13,266 bases of DNA from an uncultured Phycisphaerales bacterium (lineage in GTDB: Bacteria > Planctomycetota > Phycisphaerae > WQYP01), in assembly GCA_903868035.1 (NCBI GenBank), contig CAIPTQ010000160.1, positions 1-13,266 of the forward strand, written 5' to 3'. A program made the translations under genes and the position numbers. The stretch's first letter is position 1; the number at the start of each line of letters is the position of its first letter. Under the pieces are notes generated by a model. The model did no database searches. It was given only the letters and a program-made list of their open reading frames with translations, and was not told the DNA's origin. This document shows, piece after piece, positions 7,973-13,266 of the stretch.

Positions 7973-7993
7973 ATGCCGCGTGTTTGGCGGCAT
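7973..7993. repeat. 7-bp inverted repeat in the GH105-bactofilin intergenic region
   Basis: ATGCCGC (7973-7979) and GCGGCAT (7987-7993) are perfect inverted copies around a 7-base GTGTTTG loop, in the 207-base region between divergent starts. No T-run follows, so it is not an intrinsic terminator. It could be an operator or an RNA hairpin in the bactofilin leader. Confidence 0.5.
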
Positions 7994-8071
7994 GATAACC
8001 GACGCGGCTTCCATTCATGCAATCTCCCATTTCGATCCGATGAAACCGGCAGGTTCATTGGCGGATTTCAC

Positions 8072-8551
8072 ATGACACTATTCAGCCCCCCACACGTGCG
8101 GTTTCCCCTGATCGGGTGGAACCGCTTCGCGCATGACCACCACCAAACGCCCGCCACGCGCACCCTGACCTGCCCCTACTGCGGGGAGCAACTGCGCGTG
8201 CCCTGCCGGGCGATCAACACGCGCTGCACGGCGTGCCACAAGCACCTGCAACTGGAAGACGTGGTCATCCGGGGCGACTCGGTGCGCAAGGACGTACTGA
8301 CGTGCGGGACGATTCTGGTGGAACCCACGGCGCGGTTCGCGGGGGTGCTCCAGGGGTCGGAGGTGGTCATCGCGGGGCGGGTGATGGGGACGGTGATCGG
8401 GACGGAACGGGTGGAGGTCACGGCCACGGGCAAGGTGGCCGGGACGATCGCCACGCGGACGCTGCAATCGCATACGCTGGCGCTGATCGACGGGGAGATC
8501 AACATCTTAAACCCGGATAATACGGTGTCCACCAGCCCGGTCCGGGCGTAA
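8072..8551 (+). CDS. Zinc-ribbon bactofilin (polymer-forming cytoskeletal protein)
   Basis: From ATG 8072 the protein has 159 residues in two parts. Residues 34-55 form a four-cysteine zinc ribbon: CPYC at 34-37 and CTAC at 52-55, with CGEQLRV between. Residues about 77-135 match the bactofilin (formerly DUF583) repeat style, with short beta-turn units such as GVLQGSEVVIAGRVMGTVIG and VEVTATGKVAGTI. Bactofilins self-assemble without nucleotide into filaments or membrane-linked scaffolds for cell shape or envelope work; the zinc ribbon may bind nucleic acid or a partner. The open frame runs back to 7895, but the extra 59 residues look like translated intergenic DNA. No convincing ribosome-binding site precedes 8072, so the exact start is uncertain. 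The stop is 2 bases from the convergent Uma2 stop. Confidence 0.8.
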   Translation: MTLFSPPHVRFPLIGWNRFAHDHHQTPATRTLTCPYCGEQLRVPCRAINTRCTACHKHLQLEDVVIRGDSVRKDVLTCGTILVEPTARFAGVLQGSEVVIAGRVMGTVIGTERVEVTATGKVAGTIATRTLQSHTLALIDGEINILNPDNTVSTSPVRA

Positions 8552-8553
8552 CT

Positions 8554-9171
8554 TCAAGATTCGGCGGTGGCAGAAGCGGGAAATTCAAGGCCGCGGTAGA
8601 CTTCGGCCAAAGGGAGGACGAGGCCGAGGGAGTGGAGTTTGGCGCTGGCGGCGGTGCCGGAGGTGGTGGAGATGAGCCAGGTGCGTTCGGCGGTGGCGAT
8701 GCCGGGGGCGCGGTAGAAGGTTTCGATGCGCGGGGTGGTGAGGGAGACCAGGACGTATTCCTCGAGGGAATCGAGCAGGCGGTAGCGGGCGAACTTTTCG
8801 CCACGATCGTAGGCTTCGGTGCTGGGCGAGAGAACTTCGACGATGAGCTTGGGGTTGGTGACGGTTTCGCCGGTGTTGTCATTGGGATCGAGGATGCGGG
8901 GGCCGCAGATGACGGTGGCGTCGGGATAGGTGTAGAGGATGGTGCGCGGGATGCGGACGCGGAGATTGGAGTCGTAGACGTGGCAGGGCTTGCCTTTGAG
9001 AATGCTTCGCAGTTCACCGCCAACGTTGAGGGTGACCAGACTGTGGTCGGCGGTGCCGCCGGCCATGAGGAGAATCTCGCCGTCGCGGTATTCGTGCTTA
9101 TCCCGTGAATCACGCTCGTGGAGGAGATAGTCGGCGATGGAGAAGTGATGTTGTTGGGCTTCGACGGTCAT
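8554..9171 (-). CDS. Uma2-family protein (DUF820), restriction-endonuclease-like fold
   Basis: The 205-residue protein is the usual length for the Uma2/DUF820 family, whose fold belongs to the PD-(D/E)xK nuclease superfamily and which is multi-copy in cyanobacteria and planctomycetes. Recognisable blocks are FSIADYLLHER (10-20), KHEYRDGEILLMAGGT (25-40), YTYPDATVICGPR (80-92) and PKLIVEVLSPSTEAYDRGEK (107-126). D84, E112 and K126 fit the nuclease-like active site, so this copy looks intact. Biological role is not established for most members; no toxin-antitoxin or restriction partner is adjacent. The ATG at 9171 lacks a ribosome-binding site and lies just 6 bases after a good -10 box, so the mRNA may be leaderless. 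Confidence 0.88.
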   Translation of the reverse strand: MTVEAQQHHFSIADYLLHERDSRDKHEYRDGEILLMAGGTADHSLVTLNVGGELRSILKGKPCHVYDSNLRVRIPRTILYTYPDATVICGPRILDPNDNTGETVTNPKLIVEVLSPSTEAYDRGEKFARYRLLDSLEEYVLVSLTTPRIETFYRAPGIATAERTWLISTTSGTAASAKLHSLGLVLPLAEVYRGLEFPASATAES

Positions 9172-9177
9172 GTAATG

Positions 9178-9206
9178 AGTATATCAGGGCTTGGCCTGAG
9201 ACCCAA
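9178..9206 (-). promoter_or_regulatory. Probable leaderless promoter of the Uma2-family gene
   Basis: On the minus strand TTGGGT (9206-9201) and TATACT (9183-9178) are 17 bases apart. TATACT matches the -10 consensus at 5 of 6 positions; the -35 matches 3 of 6. Only 6 bases separate TATACT from ATG 9171, so transcription would begin at or next to the start codon, consistent with the missing ribosome-binding site. Confidence 0.45.
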
Positions 9207-9210
9207 GCCC
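9187..9210. repeat. 8-bp perfect inverted repeat over the uma2 -35 region
   Basis: GGGCTTGG (9187-9194) and CCAAGCCC (9203-9210) are perfect inverted copies around an 8-base spacer. One arm covers most of the -35 element and the other lies in the -10/-35 spacer. That is a classic position for a repressor site. The regulator is unknown, and no downstream T-run suggests a terminator. Confidence 0.55.
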
Positions 9211-9236
9211 CGGGGTGGGTGGGCGCCAATCCCGGC

Positions 9237-9272
9237 AAAAAGAGCGAAGGCCCGGCAGGGGGCCGGGCCTTC
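9237..9272 (-). terminator. Intrinsic terminator of hppA
   Basis: A perfect 11-bp stem (GAAGGCCCGGC at 9246-9256 and GCCGGGCCTTC at 9262-9272) closes a 5-base loop. On the minus strand the stem is followed after four bases by a run of five T (9241-9237). It lies 37 bases beyond the hppA stop and before the Uma2 promoter, so it insulates the two genes. Confidence 0.85.
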
Positions 9273-9309
9273 GATTCGTGGGGGAAAGGAAAGGAGAACG
9301 TTGGGAAAA

Positions 9310-12018
9310 TCAGCCTTTGGTATTGACTTCGTTACGGGCGGTGTTCTCGCGTTTGGACTGCCAGATCGCCCAGCCGATCAGGATGACGGTGACGATGATG
9401 GCGCCGATGCGGAGGCCGTCGAACGAGACATAATCCAGCGTCTTGGCGAGATTGAACTTGTCCGTCGGATTGGCGATGTTGTAATCCTTCACGGCGCCGT
9501 TGACGGTTTTCACGACGAGTTCGTCGTAGGCGATCATGAGGGGGACGGAGAGGACGGCGACCATGTTCATGACCTTGAGGAGGGGGTTGACGGCGGGGCC
9601 GGCGGTGTCCTTGAGGGGATCGCCCACGGTGTCGCCGGTGACGGAGGCCTTGTGCTTCTCGGAGCCCTTGCCGGTGTTGGCGGCGGGGTTGCGCGGTTCG
9701 TCCTCGACCATCTTCTTGGCGTTATCCCAGGCACCGCCGGCATTGCACATGAAGCTGGCCAGGAGCTGGCCGACCACAATCGATCCGGCGAGGAAGCCCG
9801 CCAAGCCGATGGGGCCCAGGAGGAAGCCGACCAGAAGCGGGGTAAACACGCCGAGGATGGCCGGGCCGACGAGTTCCTTTTGGGCGGCGCCGGTGCAGAT
9901 GGAGACGACGCGACCGTAGTCGGGTTTCTTGGTGCCGGCCCAGATTTCCTTGTCGCGGAACTGGATGCGGCATTCCTTGACGATAAGGAAGGCGGCGCGG
10001 CCGACGGCGCGAATGAGCATGGAGGAGAAGAGGAAGGGAACGCAGCCGCCGATGATCATGCCGATGAGGAGTTTGGGCGAGGAGACGGTGAGGAGGGCGG
10101 CGGTCTTCTGGAAGATATCCAGGGGTAGCTGCTTGGACTCGCCGCCGCCGCCGGAACCGATGACGGTGATGAAGGAGGCATAGAGGGAGACGGCGGCGAT
10201 GACGGCCGAGCCGATGGCGACGCCCTTGGTGACGGCCTTGGTGGTGTTGCCGACGGCGTCGAGGTCGGAAAGTATCTGACGGGATTCCTTGAGGTGGGCT
10301 TCGTCCTTGATGAGTTTGCCATCGACTTCGAAGCCCATTTCGGCGATGCCATTGGCGTTGTCGGCGATGGGTCCGAAGACGTCCATGGAGACGGTGTTGC
10401 CGGTGAGGGTGAGCATACCGATGCCGCACATGGCCACACCGTAGGCGATGAAAATGGGGTTCATGATTTCCATGGTGGACGAGTAGATGAGGACGGAGCC
10501 GAAGATGGCCACGCAGAGGACAAGGCCGGTCCAGACGGCGGACTCATAACCGACGGCAAAGCCTTCGATGATGGTGGTGCCGTGGCCGGTTTCGGTGCTG
10601 GTCTTGATGCCCTTGACGGGGCTGTACTCGGTGCCGGTGAAGTATTCGGTGACTTTGTTGAGGACGACGCAGAGGATGATGCCGATGAAGCAGGTCCAGG
10701 CGGGGCGCATATCCAGGCCGGGTTGGCCGAAATTGGCCCAGGGCGGGAGGTCGTTGATGTTCTTGAGCACCTCGGCGCTGGCGTTATGGGCGTCGAAGCG
10801 GAGGTAGAACCAGCCCAGGACAATGAAGCCGAGGACGGAGATGGCCGAGCCGATCATGAAACCCTTGTTGATCTGCTTCATGGCTTCGGCAACCGAACCC
10901 TTGGCCTTGGCCCGGACGGTGTAGGTGGAGATGATCGAGCCGATGACGCCGATGGCCCGGACGAGGATGGGGAACATGACGCCCTTGTGGCCGAAGGAGG
11001 CCCAGCCCAGGATCATGGCGGCGACGATGGTGACTTCGTAGGACTCAAAGATATCCGCGGCCATGCCGGCACAGTCGCCGACGTTGTCACCGACGTTATC
11101 CGCGATGGTGGCGGCGTTGCGGGGATCATCCTCGGGGATGTCCTGTTCGATCTTGCCGACGAGGTCGGCGCCGACGTCGGCGGCCTTGGTGTAGATGCCG
11201 CCGCCGACACGCATGAAGAGGGCCAGCAGCGTTCCGCCGAAGCCGAAGCCCAGCAAGGCTTCGTATGCGTGTTCGCCATACATCATGAAGATGAGGGTTC
11301 CGCCGAGGAGGCCCAGGCCGTCGGTCATCATGCCGGTGATGGTGCCGGAGCGATAACCAAACATGAGGGCGCGGCCGAAGCCGACGGGAGCGGCGGCAGC
11401 AACGCGGAGGTTGCCGATGGTGGCCATGCGCATCCCGACGAGGCCGACGGTGGCGGAGAAGACGGCACCCATGAGGAAGGCCCAGGCGCGGCCGATGGCG
11501 AAGTGGATGTTCAGGCCGGTCTTGTCGGCGGAGTCGTACTTGGAAAAGAATAGTACGACGACCAGAACGACGATAAGCCCGCCGACGACTTTAAGCTGGC
11601 GGGCGAGGTAGGCGTTGGCCCCTTCGCGGACGGCGGCGGCGATCTCCTGCATCTTCTTGGTGCCCTGGTCGGCGGTGATGACCTGCTTGACGAGCATGCC
11701 GGCATAAGCCAGGGCCATGAGCGCGACGGCGAGGGAACCGAAAAGGGCGAGACGTTCGCCGGAGGTGAACTTATTGTTGGGATCGGAGGTATCCAGGAAG
11801 GAGAAATACTTGAAGGCGACAGTGGCCTCCTTCGTAGCCCCACCCACGGCACTGTTAGCCGTGTTCGCGGCAGGCACCGGTGCCGGCGCCGAAGCCGCAG
11901 CCCAGGCATTGATGCCGACCATGGCGACGAGTAGGAGAAGTGCGATACCGATAAACAAACGACCGTTCTTGGAGAAAGAGCGGCCGAGCCGAGAGGGAAC
12001 AGATAAGAGGGAGCGCAT
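9310..12018 (-). CDS. hppA: Membrane-bound proton-translocating pyrophosphatase, K+-independent type
   Basis: Couples pyrophosphate hydrolysis to ion pumping across the cytoplasmic membrane. At 902 residues it is longer than the usual 660-800. Hallmarks are GGGIYTKAADVGADLVGKIE (272-291), EDDPRN (296-301), IADNVGDNVGDCAGMAADIFESY (305-327), DVFGPIADNANGIAEM (546-561) and the C-terminal GDTVGDPLKDTAGPA. Many hydrophobic helices alternate with these. GNTTKAVTKG at 590-599 has Lys594 and Thr597 at the two positions that mark the K+-independent subclass (Ala and Gly in K+-dependent enzymes), which are known as H+ pumps. The N-terminus adds a hydrophobic segment (21-40) ending AWAA and an Ala/Pro-rich stretch (42-60), resembling a signal peptide plus linker ahead of the normal first helix. 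ATG 12018 follows AAAGGA with 6 bases between. It has its own promoter and terminator, so it is probably monocistronic. Confidence 0.96.
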   Translation of the reverse strand: MRSLLSVPSRLGRSFSKNGRLFIGIALLLLVAMVGINAWAAASAPAPVPAANTANSAVGGATKEATVAFKYFSFLDTSDPNNKFTSGERLALFGSLAVALMALAYAGMLVKQVITADQGTKKMQEIAAAVREGANAYLARQLKVVGGLIVVLVVVLFFSKYDSADKTGLNIHFAIGRAWAFLMGAVFSATVGLVGMRMATIGNLRVAAAAPVGFGRALMFGYRSGTITGMMTDGLGLLGGTLIFMMYGEHAYEALLGFGFGGTLLALFMRVGGGIYTKAADVGADLVGKIEQDIPEDDPRNAATIADNVGDNVGDCAGMAADIFESYEVTIVAAMILGWASFGHKGVMFPILVRAIGVIGSIISTYTVRAKAKGSVAEAMKQINKGFMIGSAISVLGFIVLGWFYLRFDAHNASAEVLKNINDLPPWANFGQPGLDMRPAWTCFIGIILCVVLNKVTEYFTGTEYSPVKGIKTSTETGHGTTIIEGFAVGYESAVWTGLVLCVAIFGSVLIYSSTMEIMNPIFIAYGVAMCGIGMLTLTGNTVSMDVFGPIADNANGIAEMGFEVDGKLIKDEAHLKESRQILSDLDAVGNTTKAVTKGVAIGSAVIAAVSLYASFITVIGSGGGGESKQLPLDIFQKTAALLTVSSPKLLIGMIIGGCVPFLFSSMLIRAVGRAAFLIVKECRIQFRDKEIWAGTKKPDYGRVVSICTGAAQKELVGPAILGVFTPLLVGFLLGPIGLAGFLAGSIVVGQLLASFMCNAGGAWDNAKKMVEDEPRNPAANTGKGSEKHKASVTGDTVGDPLKDTAGPAVNPLLKVMNMVAVLSVPLMIAYDELVVKTVNGAVKDYNIANPTDKFNLAKTLDYVSFDGLRIGAIIVTVILIGWAIWQSKRENTARNEVNTKG

Positions 12019-12063
12019 GAATATTCCTTTGCAAGAAGCTCCGGGCGAGTCCGAATTCTTGAC

Positions 12064-12092
12064 CTTTTACTCTTTTATTCGCAAATTGTCTA
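12064..12092 (-). promoter_or_regulatory. Probable hppA promoter
   Basis: On the minus strand TAGACA (12092-12087) and TAAAAG (12069-12064) are separated by exactly 17 bases inside an AT-rich patch that stands out from the GC-rich surroundings. Matches to consensus are 5 of 6 and 4 of 6. The predicted leader before ATG 12018 is about 40 bases and includes the AAAGGA ribosome-binding site. Confidence 0.5.
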
Positions 12093-12387
12093 GTCGTTGG
12101 GGTGTGAATTGCGGCACAAAGCGCGCAAGGACATCGTTATCAAGGACTTATGGAGATTTGGGCGAGGCGGGGCCCATGCTGCGGGGGTGACGACGGAGCG
12201 GGGGCGGGCGTTGCCTGGGACCGATAAATACGTGCATTTTCAGTGGGACGTGTTCCGCGAAAAGGCAAGCCGGATCGAGCGCAAACCCGCGCAGGCACGC
12301 CCGGCGTTTGAACCATGCTCCAGGGTCAAGGATGACAGACCGTTCACCCATGCGGACGCGACGGGTTTCGTTTTGCCGCCGCCCGTG
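12093..12387. other. Unassigned intergenic DNA between hppA and the response regulator
   Basis: The gap between the two divergent starts is 432 bases. Its ends hold the hppA promoter and the response regulator leader. The middle part has no recognisable protein, tRNA or riboswitch. A plus-strand open frame from 12097 to 12420 (107 codons) has no recognisable motif, no good ribosome-binding site and an Arg/Ala/Pro-rich composition expected of GC-rich non-coding DNA. Confidence 0.5.
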
Positions 12388-12415
12388 TATGATATGGACC
12401 CGTACCAGTCTGGTA
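12388..12415 (+). promoter_or_regulatory. Possible response-regulator promoter with operator-like inverted repeat
   Basis: TATGAT at 12388-12393 is a 5-of-6 match to a -10 box; no good -35 lies at normal distance. Nine bases downstream, TACCAG (12403-12408) and CTGGTA (12410-12415) form a perfect 6-bp inverted repeat around one base. This places it at the expected transcription start, where a repressor or the regulator itself could bind. It lies 35 bases before ATG 12451. Confidence 0.35.
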
Positions 12416-12450
12416 GTTGATGCCTTTTGTGAGATCGGGAGCATGATGCC

Positions 12451-13125
12451 ATGGCGATTCTGCTGATTGAAGATGATCCCGCCGTACAGGAACTGGTGAC
12501 CACGCTGCTGAGTTCCGCGGGATTCACCGTGGATACGGCGGGCGATGGGGCCACGGGGCACCGGATGTGTGGGTCGGATAAGTATGAGGTGATCATCCTG
12601 GATCTGGGATTGCCGGACATGGATGGTCTGGATTTGCTGCGGCAAATGCGGGCGGAGGGCATTACGACGCATGTGCTGATTCTGACGGCCAAGGACGACC
12701 CGCAGGACCGGGTGCTGGGCCTGGACACGGGGGCGGACGATTATTTGAGCAAGCCGTGCGTGCTGCCGGAGCTCGAGGCGCGGGTGCGGGCGCTGCTGCG
12801 GCGGAAATACAACGCGAAGAATCCGATCCTGACGGTGGGCGATTTGCGGATCAATTCGGCGACGCGGTCGGCCACCCACGGGGGCAAGAGCGTGCCGCTG
12901 ACGCCGCGGGAGTATGCGCTGCTGGAGTATCTGGCGCGGAAGGCGGGGCAGATCGTGACGCGGGCGGAGATTTGGGAGAACCTGTATGCGATGGATTCCT
13001 CGACGACGTCGAACGTGGTGGACGTATACATCGGGTATTTGCGGAAGAAGCTGGACGTGCCGGGGAAGCCGCAGTTGATTCACACGCGGCGGGGCTCGGG
13101 GTTCATCATGGGCGAGCAGGTTTGA
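12451..13125 (+). CDS. Two-component response regulator, OmpR/PhoB family
   Basis: DNA-binding transcription factor controlled by phosphorylation from a histidine kinase. The 224-residue protein has a receiver domain (about 2-115) with the acidic pocket E7-D8-D9, phosphoacceptor D51 in ILDLGLPDMDG, T79 and K101 in LSKP. A winged-helix domain (about 125-220) carries VPLTPREYALLEYL, TSNVVDVYIGYLRKKLD and IHTRRGSGFIMG. All phosphorylation residues are present, so it should be active. ATG 12451 follows GGGAG at 12437-12441 with 9 bases between. No histidine kinase lies in the window, either upstream or within 140 bases downstream, so the partner is distant or beyond the window. The winged-helix style resembles regulators of the CusR/CopR kind, but that is not enough to name a signal. 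Confidence 0.95.
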   Translation: MAILLIEDDPAVQELVTTLLSSAGFTVDTAGDGATGHRMCGSDKYEVIILDLGLPDMDGLDLLRQMRAEGITTHVLILTAKDDPQDRVLGLDTGADDYLSKPCVLPELEARVRALLRRKYNAKNPILTVGDLRINSATRSATHGGKSVPLTPREYALLEYLARKAGQIVTRAEIWENLYAMDSSTTSNVVDVYIGYLRKKLDVPGKPQLIHTRRGSGFIMGEQV

Positions 13126-13170
13126 TACGCCGGCAGGCAATTTTCTCAAACCCACCCCTCATTTTCCGAA

Positions 13171-13200
13171 CTGGCATGCTCCGCCCAACCGAAATACAAT
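13171..13200 (+). promoter_or_regulatory. Possible promoter of the gene at the right edge
   Basis: CTGGCA at 13171-13176 and TACAAT at 13195-13200 are 18 bases apart. The -10 matches 5 of 6 consensus positions and the -35 matches 4 of 6. A leader of about 20 bases with AGGAG (13216-13220) follows, so the next gene may be transcribed separately from the response regulator. Confidence 0.4.
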
Positions 13201-13227
13201 ACGTGCATCCCCTTCAGGAGTCCCCGC

Positions 13228-13266
13228 ATGAACCGCCCCCTTCTCCCCGCCCTGGCCGCCCTGGCC
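13228..13266 (+). CDS. Start of a probably exported protein, cut by the window edge
   Basis: ATG 13228 is preceded by AGGAG (13216-13220) at 7 bases. The 13 visible codons read MNRPLLPALAALA, a positively charged start followed by a hydrophobic Ala/Leu stretch typical of a signal peptide or first membrane helix. Function cannot be judged from this fragment. The spacing and own promoter suggest a new transcription unit rather than a tightly linked kinase gene, but a membrane sensor kinase is not excluded. Confidence 0.6.
   Translation, partial: MNRPLLPALAALA

Noticed and set aside
7895..8071. Longer bactofilin start at 7895
   Set aside because: The extra 59 residues resemble translated intergenic DNA and would overlap the GH105 promoter.
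12255..12305. Loose resemblance to a cyclic-di-GMP (GEMM) riboswitch core in AAAAGGCAAGCC ... GCGCAAACC
   Set aside because: The GAAA tetraloop, receptor and paired stems of that class could not be built; resemblance is only to short A-rich pieces.
12097..12420. 107-codon open frame before the response regulator
   Set aside because: No recognisable motif, no ribosome-binding site, and it overlaps the likely regulatory DNA of the next gene.

Overview
The window is a GC-rich stretch of bacterial chromosome with ten protein-coding loci, the last cut by the window edge. No RNA genes, insertion sequences, CRISPR arrays or phage genes were seen. The gene set suggests a free-living, plant-polysaccharide-degrading planctomycete, perhaps of the Phycisphaerae type. 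It includes secreted pectinases with Ala/Pro/Thr-rich segments after the signal peptide, a zinc-ribbon bactofilin, a Uma2-family nuclease and a K+-independent membrane pyrophosphatase. This placement is inferred from gene content and style; no rRNA or other marker is present to fix it.

Layout. hisB (149-745, +) is the histidine-biosynthesis dehydratase. It converges on a minus-strand group of purA (4779-3444), a pectin methylesterase (3400-2315) and a family 1 pectate lyase (2276-843), with 43- and 38-base gaps. Divergent from purA is a secreted GH28 polygalacturonase-like enzyme (4933-6621, +). It converges on a secreted GH105-type unsaturated galacturonyl/rhamnogalacturonyl hydrolase (7864-6653, -). 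A zinc-ribbon bactofilin (8072-8551, +) is divergent from GH105 and converges, 2 bases apart, on a Uma2-family gene (9171-8554, -). A long membrane-bound pyrophosphatase (12018-9310, -) ends at a clear intrinsic terminator (9237-9272). A 432-base gap separates it from a divergent OmpR-type response regulator (12451-13125, +). After that comes the start of an exported protein (13228 to the edge).

How the genes fit together. Four of the ten loci form a logical pectin-breakdown set. CE8 removes methyl esters, PL1 cleaves the de-esterified chain by beta-elimination, GH28 hydrolyses galacturonan, and GH105 removes the unsaturated terminal sugar that lyases leave. The housekeeping gene purA sits in the middle of this set. 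hisB, hppA and the response regulator look like unrelated neighbours.

Points that deserve attention: (i) purA carries a one-base insertion that breaks its frame exactly inside the conserved HLIPSGIL segment; (ii) the GH28 protein lacks the usual catalytic-site histidine motif; (iii) the uma2 promoter looks leaderless, with a perfect 8-bp inverted repeat across its -35 region; (iv) a small intergenic spacer is built of three consecutive tandem-repeat tracts with periods of 8, 7 and 6; (v) the + strand is G-rich whichever way the genes point, except around parts of GH28 and the bactofilin. I found no clear candidate for a wholly new multi-gene system.
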